Shown one piece after another: positions 16,220 through 24,036 of a DNA stretch of 31,971 bases. Numbering within the stretch: the first letter of the stretch is position 1; the number at the start of each line of letters is the position of its first letter. The position numbers were made by a program, and so were the translations under genes. Origin of the DNA: an uncultured Oscillospiraceae bacterium (GTDB taxonomy: Bacteria; Bacillota; Clostridia; Oscillospirales; Acutalibacteraceae). The stretch lies in the NCBI GenBank assembly GCA_900547305.1, contig URGH01000024.1, forward strand, positions 1 to 31,971, in the 5' to 3' direction. Below the pieces are notes generated by a model that saw only the letters and a list, made by a program, of their open reading frames with translations, ran no database searches and was not told the DNA's origin.

Positions 16220-17014
16220 CTACCAGCTTACCGCCAAACCGTTATCTACGCTCTTTGCCGCTATTCCCGCGCCTGCGAGTACCTTTATAAGCCTCGGATA
16301 ATACACTCTTTCGGGGAAGTCGGTAAGGTGAGATACCTCTACGGTTTTATCTCCCTGCTCTATAATGCAGCTTCCGTCGTCCCTTACAGTCAGGGTGTTA
16401 TGCCCTCTTGAGCTTAAATCCGCTATAAGGTTTTTAAGTATAACTCGACCGCTCTTTTCAAACCATATTTGCGGATCTGTTTCGTTTTTCGGTTTCTCCG
16501 CCGTTTCATCTCTGCATTCGGTTTGCGCTGCCCCCTTAAAGCTGACGGCTTTAAGAAAGGTACATTCTATATTTGCAGAATTATCAAACGAAATATCCGC
16601 AAAGTTATAGTCATCAACATTAAAAAGCCTTATTCTGCCTGTCTCACCCTCGGTTATAACCTTTTCGGGCGCGGCAGTTTCCCACTTCCATACAGCTTCC
16701 GGGTAAATACTTTTTATATATCCCGTTATCCTGTGGTTTGCATTGCATAAAAGCAGGTAATAAAGCCTTTGCAGCTCTGCGCCGTTACTTCCGCTGTGAT
16801 ATTGCGGTTTTTTTCGAATTTTCCTTAAATTCCTGCGGTACTTATACCGTTTTATTACCGGCATTAAAAACACCGCAAAGGAATATGCTATCCAAAGTGC
16901 AAAAACACCTATAAGGAAAATGCGCTGCGTATTGCCTCTTAAAAAGCATATACCCGCTAAAACCGCCGCTGTGAGCACCGAAACCGATCCCCACAGCCTT
17001 TGTAATCTTCTCAT
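16220..17014 (-). CDS. Two-pass membrane protein, 264 aa, unknown function
   Basis: ATG 17014 (MRRLQRLWGSVS) has GAGGGAAAA upstream. The frame is also open back to ATG 17116, which overlaps the stop of the 17-codon leader ORF, but that extension would pass through the terminator hairpin at 17044-17092, so I prefer 17014. Two hydrophobic helices (residues about 8-25 and 31-54) are followed by a very basic segment (KRYKYRRNLRKIRKK) and a roughly 200-residue cytoplasmic domain without recognised motifs. A small DNA-binding or sensor role at the membrane is possible. It is the first gene after the structured leader. Confidence 0.75.
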   Translation of the reverse strand: MRRLQRLWGSVSVLTAAVLAGICFLRGNTQRIFLIGVFALWIAYSFAVFLMPVIKRYKYRRNLRKIRKKPQYHSGSNGAELQRLYYLLLCNANHRITGYIKSIYPEAVWKWETAAPEKVITEGETGRIRLFNVDDYNFADISFDNSANIECTFLKAVSFKGAAQTECRDETAEKPKNETDPQIWFEKSGRVILKNLIADLSSRGHNTLTVRDDGSCIIEQGDKTVEVSHLTDFPERVYYPRLIKVLAGAGIAAKSVDNGLAVSW

Positions 17015-17043
17015 AAATTTTCCCTCTTTCTTTTCCGTAAAAC

Positions 17044-17092
17044 AAAAAAAGAGGAACCGCTGCGTTTTTCTTTTAACACATACGGTTCCTCT
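17044..17092 (-). terminator. Second terminator/attenuator in the leader of the membrane protein-DUF932 operon
   Basis: A perfect 10-bp stem, AGAGGAACCG (17050-17059) with CGGTTCCTCT (17083-17092), is followed on the minus strand by seven T residues (17050-17044). It lies between the leader ORF stop and the start of the membrane protein gene, the position of a classical attenuator. Confidence 0.82.
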
Positions 17093-17115
17093 GACTATTC
17101 GGGATATTCCCGACA

Positions 17116-17169
17116 TTATTTTGTTTTAACTTTGTCCGTTATCTGTATGATAACAAAATTTCTTTTCAT
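17116..17169 (-). CDS. Putative 17-residue leader peptide
   Basis: AAAGGAG lies five bases before ATG 17169. The product is MKRNFVIIQITDKVKTK and stops at 17116, 23 bp before the second leader hairpin. An excellent ribosome binding site, short length and location between two terminator hairpins fit a leader peptide whose translation could alter downstream folding. There is no run of one amino acid, so simple amino-acid attenuation is not supported; antibiotic- or coupling-type control is possible. Confidence 0.5.
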   Translation of the reverse strand: MKRNFVIIQITDKVKTK

Positions 17170-17205
17170 TTTCTCCTTTCTGCCCGAAGGCTTTAATATC
17201 TATAT

Positions 17206-17342
17206 AAAAAGCGCCAACTGAAAATTCCGCACTTAAAAAAGCGGAAATTAAAGTCGGCACTTGATTACAAACTCAACATATATGTGCGATGTAACATAAT
17301 GCGTTACGGTTGCCGCATACGGCTTGCACAAAAATCAATTAC
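17206..17342 (-). ncRNA. Structured 5' leader RNA, riboswitch-like fold ending in an intrinsic terminator
   Basis: The RNA would begin about 17342 from a consensus promoter. P1 pairs 17338-17333 (TTGATT) with 17266-17261 (AATCAA). Inside it, P2 pairs 17330-17326 (TGTGC) with 17287-17283 (GCACA), enclosing two hairpins: GCCG-TATG-CGGC (17323-17312) and GTAAC/GTTAC (17307-17291). Directly after P1 comes an intrinsic terminator, GCCGACT (17258-17252) with AGTTGGC (17219-17213), containing an inner TTCCGC/GCGGAA stem and followed by TTTTT (17210-17206). A closed multi-branched domain next to a terminator is the layout of a transcriptional riboswitch, but an independent small RNA of about 137 nt would look the same. 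I match it to no known family. Confidence 0.55.
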
Positions 17343-17348
17343 AAACAG

Positions 17349-17377
17349 ATTATATCACTATATATTGTATTTGTCAA
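17349..17377 (-). promoter_or_regulatory. Consensus sigma-A promoter
   Basis: On the minus strand a perfect TTGACA (17377-17372) and a perfect TATAAT (17354-17349) are separated by 17 bp. It is the strongest promoter in the window and drives the structured leader and, if not terminated, the membrane protein, DUF932 and four-Cys genes. Confidence 0.93.
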
Positions 17378-17401
17378 TAGTTATAATCAACATATAGCAT
17401 A

Positions 17402-17854
17402 TTATTCGTTTTTCACTTCCTCATAACCCAAAAAGCAATCTGCCGATTGCAGCAGCTCTGTAATGTCCTTGCCGAAGCAGATTTTCTGCGTTGCCTTAAA
17501 ATAAAATCTGTACTCTTTCCCGACAGATATTTTTGAGCGCCTGTCTAATATAAAATACCGTTCATCTCCGTACTCGGTCGCAATTTTTATTTTCTTTTGC
17601 TTACGGATGAGAACGGAGGATATTTCGGTACATCTGCCCTCAACAATTTCGCATTTATTCCTGGCTACGGTTTTGTATAGAGATGCCGCCCGTATAAAAT
17701 TAAATGTGCAAAGCAAAAGACTTAGTATAAGCATTATTATATCCTTAAAGACGACGGCAGCAACGCTGCCTGCAAGCAGTATAAACACCGCGATAAATAT
17801 AACAGTTATCAGCTTTTCCTTTAAAGGTATGGGAAAATTTTTAAAAGCCGCCAT
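17402..17854 (-). CDS. Two-pass membrane protein, 150 aa, unknown function
   Basis: AAAGGATG precedes ATG 17854 (MAAFKNFPIPLK); an upstream TTG is less likely. Two adjacent hydrophobic helices (residues about 13-35 and 40-62) are followed by a basic, strand-rich domain (CEIVEGRCTEISSVLIRKQKKIKIATEYGDERYFILD). The arrangement resembles small membrane proteins with a cytoplasmic beta domain. It is the last gene of the sigma-factor cluster, overlapping the Shine-Dalgarno region with the stop of the winged-helix gene. Function unknown. Confidence 0.75.
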   Translation of the reverse strand: MAAFKNFPIPLKEKLITVIFIAVFILLAGSVAAVVFKDIIMLILSLLLCTFNFIRAASLYKTVARNKCEIVEGRCTEISSVLIRKQKKIKIATEYGDERYFILDRRSKISVGKEYRFYFKATQKICFGKDITELLQSADCFLGYEEVKNE

Positions 17855-17858
17855 ATCG

Positions 17859-18548
17859 TCACATCCTTTCAAATAATATCTGCCGCCGCAAATACAAATT
17901 GGAAACCGCGGTTAAAACCGTGCGGACGGATGAAAGCCCGCGAACGCTCTCGGCTATATTTTCGCTTGTTGTGAATTTATCATCATACAAAAACTCCATA
18001 ACATCGTCCTCGTTTAAAATGAAATCAATGTTTTTATCAATACATTTCACTATCTCGGCGGTAGACATAGGTGCTGAAAAGGCAAGCTGCATTATCCGCC
18101 TTTCGTTTTTATTCTTTTTATCCCGTTCAAACAGCACTTTCGCTTTTTCATACGGCAATTTGAAAATAAATACCATTCTTAAAAACGAAATTATGCGAAT
18201 AAACGGGCTTTGGTAAAGCGGAATAATGTAGAGTCCGGATATGAGATCATATAAGGCTTCTTCGCCGTTTTCACCGCGCCCGCTTGCCACAAGCCCGCGT
18301 ACAATAAGCCTGTTCAATGTATCGGTATAGCTGCGGCTGAACACAACGCCGGACTTTTTCTCCTGTTCGGAATAATATGTATGTAATTGTTTGTCGTCGG
18401 TAATTCTCCAATTAAGCGCCGACCATATCATCATTTCCTGAACATCCAGTCTGCACTCCTTACCCGACAGAATAACGGTGGGATAAACATTGTTTTTCCC
18501 TTGATTTTTAAGTTTAAAAATTCCTACGGCAGTATAAAGCGTTTTCAT
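17859..18548 (-). CDS. Putative winged-helix protein, 229 aa
   Basis: GAAAGGTG precedes ATG 18548 (MKTLYTAVGIFKL). The stretch from about residue 70 (YTDTLNRLIVRGLVASGRGE, then ALYDLISGLYII) has the look of a recognition helix followed by a beta wing. A second possible HTH lies near residue 165 (FSAPMSTAEIVKCIDKNIDF). No membrane segment is convincing, though residues about 115-128 are hydrophobic. It starts just 2 bp from the stop of the sigma-factor gene and is probably co-regulated with it. I do not recognise a named family; transcriptional regulation is inferred. Confidence 0.7.
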   Translation of the reverse strand: MKTLYTAVGIFKLKNQGKNNVYPTVILSGKECRLDVQEMMIWSALNWRITDDKQLHTYYSEQEKKSGVVFSRSYTDTLNRLIVRGLVASGRGENGEEALYDLISGLYIIPLYQSPFIRIISFLRMVFIFKLPYEKAKVLFERDKKNKNERRIMQLAFSAPMSTAEIVKCIDKNIDFILNEDDVMEFLYDDKFTTSENIAESVRGLSSVRTVLTAVSNLYLRRQILFERM

Positions 18549-18549
18549 T

Positions 18550-19146
18550 TTATGACACCTTTCTTTCGTTAAAATCATCCATATATGAATTAAATACGGA
18601 ATTTTGTTTTAATTTCTTCAATGCGCGTGAGATCCATGCGCCCACAAGATTTGTTTTTACCCCGTAAAGTCGTGCTATTTCACCGCCAGACAAGCCCTTG
18701 ACCTTGAGCGACAGCGCCTCAATTCCGAGCCTTACCGTGCCCGAATATTGCGTTTTAATATTGTCTAAAAAATCGATTATATTTGTTTCCACCATTCTTT
18801 CGTATGGCGTGCTGTTTTGCAGTGAAAAGCTTTCCGGCTGTCTTTTAAGGCTCTCTATATATTCGGCGCGGTTTTTTCTGTTGTTTTCAACCTTTTTGCA
18901 GTATGAAATCAAGCCGTTAAGAATAACTATGTAGGCAAAAGACCAGAAACTGCTGCCGCGGCTTTCATCATACATAAGCGCCGCATTGCACAGCAGCAGA
19001 CACCCCTCTTGGTAGAGGTCGTCATATTCCATACCGAATATGTTTTTATCTATAATTATTCTTGAACAAATAACCGTTTTAATTACTGAGATATTTTCCT
19101 CTACCAAGGCTATTTGTTTCTCACTCATCGGTATTATCCTTTTCAT
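18550..19146 (-). CDS. Sigma-70-family RNA polymerase sigma factor
   Basis: GGGGAGG precedes ATG 19146; the product is 198 aa. Region 2 is clear: YDDLYQEGCLLLCNAALMYD (41-60) and GSSFWSFAYIVILNGLISY (64-82), the core-binding and -10-recognition helices. The C-terminal segment from about residue 143 (LSLKVKGLSGGEIARLYGVK, then AWISRALKKLKQ) is a region 4 HTH. The spacing lacks region 3, as in small alternative sigma factors. It should redirect RNA polymerase to promoters on the element or host. It is flanked by a DUF3268 protein and a winged-helix protein. No obvious anti-sigma factor is present, unless a membrane protein downstream plays that part. Confidence 0.85.
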   Translation of the reverse strand: MKRIIPMSEKQIALVEENISVIKTVICSRIIIDKNIFGMEYDDLYQEGCLLLCNAALMYDESRGSSFWSFAYIVILNGLISYCKKVENNRKNRAEYIESLKRQPESFSLQNSTPYERMVETNIIDFLDNIKTQYSGTVRLGIEALSLKVKGLSGGEIARLYGVKTNLVGAWISRALKKLKQNSVFNSYMDDFNERKVS

Positions 19147-19157
19147 AAAACCTCCCC

Positions 19158-19568
19158 TTATGTAACGGTGCGCATATTCCTGTATGCGCGGTTACACTCA
19201 TAAATTATCCGGTTGCAGTAATACTCATCAAGCTCACCTAGGTGCATTGCATTTGCCGGCATATCTAATTTTGCCTGCAGCCAGATATATACCTGCTCCT
19301 TTGTCATATACCCGTTTTTCCATATTTTATCGAGCGCTTTATGGGCTGCGATTCTTTTGTTTCTTAGCGTTTTGTCTGCCGGAGTTCCCATAGGCAAGCC
19401 GCTTTTTGTATGCGCCGCGACATAGGAATCACAAGCGGGATATCTATCGCAGACATAGAGGAATGTATCGGGTTTTGCGTCTTTGCCGTAAACATAGCTT
19501 GCCGCCCGCTTTGTAACGAGAGAACCGCAATACGGACAATGAATTTTTATTCTTTTTATTTTAATCAC
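19158..19568 (-). CDS. DUF3268-like zinc-finger protein, 136 aa
   Basis: A CPYCG motif (Cys11, Cys14) pairs with Cys40 and Cys46 (YVCDRYPACDSYV), a zinc ribbon of the DUF3268 type, and is followed by a helical part (GTPADKTLRNKRIAAHKALD) usual in that family. The start is doubtful: GTG 19568 lies almost on top of the AAAGGCG Shine-Dalgarno, so a nearby ATT or ATA codon may be used. It lies 11 bp upstream of the sigma-factor gene and is probably co-transcribed. A nucleic-acid-binding role is likely but not demonstrated for the family. Confidence 0.78.
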   Translation of the reverse strand: MIKIKRIKIHCPYCGSLVTKRAASYVYGKDAKPDTFLYVCDRYPACDSYVAAHTKSGLPMGTPADKTLRNKRIAAHKALDKIWKNGYMTKEQVYIWLQAKLDMPANAMHLGELDEYYCNRIIYECNRAYRNMRTVT

Positions 19569-19594
19569 CGCCTTTAATATAATTTAGAATTCGT

Positions 19595-19927
19595 TCAGTA
19601 AATAATATCTGCTCTGTTAGCTGCCGCCTGACATATGCTGCACTCTGACTTATCCGAAACATTCCATAAAAGCCATCTGTCGTATACCGTTTCAAATGTT
19701 TCCCGGCTGATTACGGCGGCACACTCGGTTTTATCTATAACCTCGTCAGCCTTTTCTTCAAAGAGGCTGACAGGGTAAAGCATCGGCACGCCCTCGGTAT
19801 CTGCCGTCATAAGCCAGCCTGCACATTCTTTACTGCATTTGTTTTTACATTCTATAAATATAGCGTTGCGCCAACTGCCTCTTGACAGACTTAAAAAGAG
19901 ATAAAAAGCGTTTTGCTGTGTTTTCAT
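19595..19927 (-). CDS. Small cysteine-containing protein, 110 aa, unknown function
   Basis: GAGGGG precedes ATG 19927. The protein has six cysteines, including CKNKCSKEC near residues 27-35 and CSICQ near residue 98, so a metal site is possible. It is otherwise soluble and mixed. It is the first gene of the sigma-factor cluster and lies just after an inverted repeat at 19951-19981. I do not recognise the family. Confidence 0.65.
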   Translation of the reverse strand: MKTQQNAFYLFLSLSRGSWRNAIFIECKNKCSKECAGWLMTADTEGVPMLYPVSLFEEKADEVIDKTECAAVISRETFETVYDRWLLWNVSDKSECSICQAAANRADIIY

Positions 19928-19950
19928 TTTGACCCCTCTATTTTCATTAG

Positions 19951-19981
19951 ACTACATTTTTCTTTAAATCCAATATGTAGT
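19951..19981. promoter_or_regulatory. Inverted repeat, candidate operator of the sigma-factor cluster
   Basis: ACTACAT (19951-19957) and ATGTAGT (19975-19981) form a perfect 7-bp inverted repeat with a 17-bp spacer, 24 bp upstream of the first gene of the cluster. A weak promoter (TTGGAT, 18 bp, TAATGA) overlaps it on the minus strand. A dimeric regulator such as the winged-helix protein could bind here. Confidence 0.4.
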
Positions 19982-20052
19982 AGTTAAAGTGATTTTTTAA
20001 AGGCAAAAACCACAATTTTAAAATTACGATCTTTCCTTACTTTCATAACAAC

Positions 20053-20088
20053 AAAAAACGGCAGACACATCGCTGTGCCCGCCGCCGT
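20053..20088 (-). terminator. Intrinsic terminator after the second adhesin gene
   Basis: ACGGC (20058-20062) pairs with GCCGT (20084-20088), with an inner CACA/TGTG stem, and the minus strand continues with six T residues (20058-20053). It lies 5 bp after the adhesin stop. Confidence 0.8.
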
Positions 20089-20092
20089 AAAA

Positions 20093-23000
20093 TTATTCTT
20101 TACCGGATTTTTTCCTTAAAAAAATTAACGAAACTGCCGATACAAAAAGCGTCGAAAGCCCGATTATAATAAATACAAGCGGATTGGAAATATCCCCCGT
20201 TTTAGGTGAAGATGGCACCTCCGGTACCGGTATAGGCTCGTTTACAAAACCCACGCCTTTTTCATTTTCCACGGTAACGGTCTCACCGTCTTTCTTTATT
20301 TGGAAATAAAAATACCTGCCGTCCTTTTTATATCCGTCCGGCGCTTTGTTTTCATAGAGAAAATATCCGCCGAATTTAAGCTTTGAGAGACTGTATATTC
20401 CGTTTTCGGTTTCTTCAAGTCTGCCGATATAACTATCCGTTTCCGGGTCAAATACGCCGTTGTTATCCGTATCGGAATAAATATAAAATTCTGCACCGCG
20501 CAGCTTTCGGGATATATCCGCCTTGCTTAGCTTTATAACCCTTACCGTTCCCGTGACGGTCTTATTCTGAATACCGAACGACAGTACCTCGCCGTCCTCG
20601 GTTATATTCACCTCATACAGCTTGTCCGACAGTACATAACGGTCGGGGCAGGACAGCTCTTTAATTATCCATTTACCGTAGGGAATGCCCGTAAAGCTGA
20701 ATGCGCCGTTTTCGTCCGATTCCGTAACTGCCAGCGCTGTACTTTCGGTAAATACCGTTTCATCGGGCTTAAATAAACCGAACACAGCTTTTCCTATCGG
20801 GTTTAAGTCTTCGTCCGTCTTAATGCCGTCTGTTCTGCCGCGAATAATACGGTTTTCAATAACCTTGCCGCCGTTTATAATCAACTGCACCGAAGATATA
20901 TCCTGTCCGCTGTATGTAAATTCCACGGGATATTTTTCATCGGATAAGATGTAATGACCGTCCGTTGCCGTTTCTTTAACATATAGCTTTGCGCCCACGG
21001 GTATGTCGGCCGTGAATATTCCGTTACCGTTTTCATCTACCGAAATTACCTCAAGCAGTCCGTCCGCGGGTATTTCGCTGCCGTCTGCCGCAGTAAGCCT
21101 TTCGGCAGCAAAAAGCCCGAATTTAATGTTTGTATATTCGCTTGTATTGCCAAGGTTAAATATTTCGTCCTTTTCAAGGAATTTCCTAAGACAGATAACC
21201 GCCTTTTGTCTTTTATTATTTACGGAAACCGCCGTGCTTGTTATCTTTACCTCCTGTCCGGCATATTTAAGCTCGGCATATACAGGCTCGTTTGTTAATA
21301 CATAGCCGTTCGGCGCTTTGGTTTCCCGAATTTCGTATTTGCCCAAAAACAGCGGCTTTGTTGTGGCTTTTCCGCCCTCTCCCGTAATAATACTGTCCGC
21401 TTTTTCTCCCTTTGCGCAGCGCAAAGTGCCGTCCGGCGTACAAATATCCTCTGCTGCAAAAAACGAAAATTCCGCGTTTTTAAGCCCCGCAGTCTCATAC
21501 TTCGGTATATACAGCCCGTCCTTTTCGTGTACGGATGAAAATATTTCGCCCTCTTTTGTAACTGTCAGAGTTCCCATTTGCGGATAGTTAAGCTTTTCAA
21601 CCGTTACGGTATCCTGCGTTCCGTCCACCGTAAACTTAACCGGCTCAGAATCCAGTATATAACCCTCCGCCGTGCATTGCTCGATAATCGCATAATCCCC
21701 ATAGCTTAATTTTTCGGACAGGCGCAATCTGCCGTTTGAGTCTGTGTAAAACACATCAATATCCATAGGCGTGGGATAATTTACATGCTGTACCAAAAAC
21801 TTACCCGTCGCAAGATTTTTAACCTTGAACCCAACCCCGGCAGCGGGAATTACCTTGCCGGTCGCAGCGTCCTTTTTTACTATATCAATAAAGGCTTTAA
21901 AGGCGGCGTTGTTTATAATATAGCGGTAAGCCTCGCCGTCCGCGTTTATGAATACATCAAACGGCTTTATAAGCTCCGCACCTGCCGAGCCGGACACCTG
22001 TTTTACTGTATAAACTCCGTAGGGCAGCGGTTTTGTTTCGGCAAACCCGTATTTATCTGTTTTTATCTTGTCCCGCTCCGCTTCCTTTGAAGAAGCATAC
22101 AAACCTGCCGATTTTAAAAATACCTCAAATTCCGCGCCCGCCTCGGGGGTTTCTATTTTGGTAGATCCGTCGTCGCTATGCTTTATAATGTTTATTCTGC
22201 CTTTAATAACCTGCTCGAAAACATTTATATATTCGGTGTTTCTGATAACGGTGTATTTTCCCGGTCGGCAATCTATCTTATACACCGTATCGTCAAGCAA
22301 ATACCCGGTGGACGGGTGTATTTCCCGTATAGTCCAGTCGTCCGCACAAACATAATAATCCGTAACAAAGCGTCCGTTTTCATCGGTTGTATATGTGGCT
22401 GTCAATTGTCCGCCCTTATATAAGCCGTACACCGCGCCCTTTAAGCTCGCGTTTCCCTGCGATGCGCCCTCTTTATTCAATTCGCCGTCGAATTTGCAAA
22501 CATCAGCCTGCCATTTTTTAAGCGAGTTATTAACCGAAATATCGGTCACCTTATTCCACTCTATTAAAGCGTTTTGTGATTCGGGTACAACATATCTTGC
22601 GGGAGTATTTATTTCTTCAAGAATATATCCGGACCCTATAAGCACACTTTCAAAAACCGCCTCGCCGTCATTGTTCGTTACGGCATATTCGTTGACGGGT
22701 AAGCCGGAGTACGAGGTGCCTGTAAGTCTGAATGTGAAATTTTCCTTAAATCCGTCCTCGGCTGTTTTTGTTACCTTTAAACTGCCCTTTTTCAGAACAT
22801 TGCTGAAGGTCACAACTGCGGTTTCACCCGTCACTATGGTCACCGCCTTGCTTTCCTGCGGTATGTATTTATCCTCTGTATCCTCGGTTACGGTATATCT
22901 GCCGGGTTTTAGAGACGAAAATATTATCTCACCGTTTTCGTTTGTCTTCGCGGTTTCATCGGTGCCGTTTCCGGTTATTCTGAAACTCACACCTGCAATC

Positions 23001-23992
23001 ACGCCGTCCTCTGACGCCTTTATTATCCTGCAAGCGCCCGGAACAATTTCGTTTACAGCATTTATCGTAAACTTTGTACTACCGCTGTTTAATATGACAG
23101 TCCAGTTGTCTTTATCATATTTTCTGTAATTCTGAGGAAATTTTGTTTCCACTACCGTGTATGTACCGAGCGTAATTTCGGCAGACCTTGCGTACCCGTT
23201 TACGGTAGGACCTATTTTAGTAACATATGCGCCGCTGCTGTTATATACCGAAAACTCCGCGCCGTCAAGCAGATTACCGTCCGTATCCTTTTTGTATACT
23301 TCAATATATCCCTTTTCAAGCAGCTTCGGCGTTTCTCCGTAAAAACAGATTATTTCCTGCTCCTTAGAGGTACTGCCTGATGTAAGCTGAACAAATCCGT
23401 ACAAATTCTGTGTGTTTCCGATGTACTGCGGGTCGGATATATATTTGCGTATATTTGCGAGTATATTTTTATATGCCGTTTCAGCGGGTGTACCGGCTAT
23501 TTTAGCCCTGTAACGCCTGTCCGCAATTTGTTCGTCGGGCGCTGTTCTTAATCCCTGCTGATACTCCCAGATAATAAACTGCGTTGCGGTATATGCGTCG
23601 TCTGCCGACGGAACGCCGAGCGCCGAATATGACTGCGCGGGATAGCCGAAAGCCGCGGCAAGCGCTATGCCCTCCCTTGCTTTTTCGGTAAGTTTTTTCC
23701 AGTACACGCTGTTAGCGAGGGTTTGCGCCTTATACAATGTTCTTGTAAATCTCGCGCCCTTTTCAATACAGTAAACCGGATTTTGGTCGTAGGCTTTGAG
23801 TTTCAGAAAATCCATTGTATCTCCGGTGTCAGATAAATAGTTTTTGCCGGTAGCGCTGTTTATAGCGTCAATATGTGTGTTTATATACAGACTGTCGCCT
23901 TCAATCGGTCCTGCCGCAGATATCGGTAACGCCACCGCGCAGACAAGTATTAAGGCTAATACCAATGAAATTATGCTTTTAATCTTTCTCAT
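20093..23992 (-). CDS. Second sortase-anchored thioester/Cna-B surface adhesin, 1299 aa
   Basis: GAGGAG precedes ATG 23992; a GTG 15 bp upstream is less likely. A signal peptide (1-27, ending PISAA) is followed by a thioester-type domain with Cys75 (VYCIEKG) and Gln138 (ATQFIIWEYQ). About ten Cna-B domains follow, co-linear with those of the 1406-aa protein at 6351-10571. It has one extra domain after the thioester module (IEVYKKDTDGNLLDGAEFSVY) and lacks the last domain of the other protein. The final domain contains a calcium-loop-like DTDNNGVFDPETD. SPKTG (1262-1266), a hydrophobic helix and RKK form the sortase anchor. It follows the CAP lipoprotein gene by 44 bp. Codon use looks more AT-rich than in the paralogue, so this is divergence between elements, not a recent duplication. 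Confidence 0.92.
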   Translation of the reverse strand: MRKIKSIISLVLALILVCAVALPISAAGPIEGDSLYINTHIDAINSATGKNYLSDTGDTMDFLKLKAYDQNPVYCIEKGARFTRTLYKAQTLANSVYWKKLTEKAREGIALAAAFGYPAQSYSALGVPSADDAYTATQFIIWEYQQGLRTAPDEQIADRRYRAKIAGTPAETAYKNILANIRKYISDPQYIGNTQNLYGFVQLTSGSTSKEQEIICFYGETPKLLEKGYIEVYKKDTDGNLLDGAEFSVYNSSGAYVTKIGPTVNGYARSAEITLGTYTVVETKFPQNYRKYDKDNWTVILNSGSTKFTINAVNEIVPGACRIIKASEDGVIAGVSFRITGNGTDETAKTNENGEIIFSSLKPGRYTVTEDTEDKYIPQESKAVTIVTGETAVVTFSNVLKKGSLKVTKTAEDGFKENFTFRLTGTSYSGLPVNEYAVTNNDGEAVFESVLIGSGYILEEINTPARYVVPESQNALIEWNKVTDISVNNSLKKWQADVCKFDGELNKEGASQGNASLKGAVYGLYKGGQLTATYTTDENGRFVTDYYVCADDWTIREIHPSTGYLLDDTVYKIDCRPGKYTVIRNTEYINVFEQVIKGRINIIKHSDDGSTKIETPEAGAEFEVFLKSAGLYASSKEAERDKIKTDKYGFAETKPLPYGVYTVKQVSGSAGAELIKPFDVFINADGEAYRYIINNAAFKAFIDIVKKDAATGKVIPAAGVGFKVKNLATGKFLVQHVNYPTPMDIDVFYTDSNGRLRLSEKLSYGDYAIIEQCTAEGYILDSEPVKFTVDGTQDTVTVEKLNYPQMGTLTVTKEGEIFSSVHEKDGLYIPKYETAGLKNAEFSFFAAEDICTPDGTLRCAKGEKADSIITGEGGKATTKPLFLGKYEIRETKAPNGYVLTNEPVYAELKYAGQEVKITSTAVSVNNKRQKAVICLRKFLEKDEIFNLGNTSEYTNIKFGLFAAERLTAADGSEIPADGLLEVISVDENGNGIFTADIPVGAKLYVKETATDGHYILSDEKYPVEFTYSGQDISSVQLIINGGKVIENRIIRGRTDGIKTDEDLNPIGKAVFGLFKPDETVFTESTALAVTESDENGAFSFTGIPYGKWIIKELSCPDRYVLSDKLYEVNITEDGEVLSFGIQNKTVTGTVRVIKLSKADISRKLRGAEFYIYSDTDNNGVFDPETDSYIGRLEETENGIYSLSKLKFGGYFLYENKAPDGYKKDGRYFYFQIKKDGETVTVENEKGVGFVNEPIPVPEVPSSPKTGDISNPLVFIIIGLSTLFVSAVSLIFLRKKSGKE

Positions 23993-24036
23993 TTTTTTGC
24001 TCCTCACAATTTTGTATTTGAGTTTTCAGTTTGTTT

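Noticed and set aside
22395..23129. Plus-strand 244-codon hydrophobic open frame
   Set aside because: It is antisense to the second adhesin; its hydrophobicity mirrors charged codons of the real gene.
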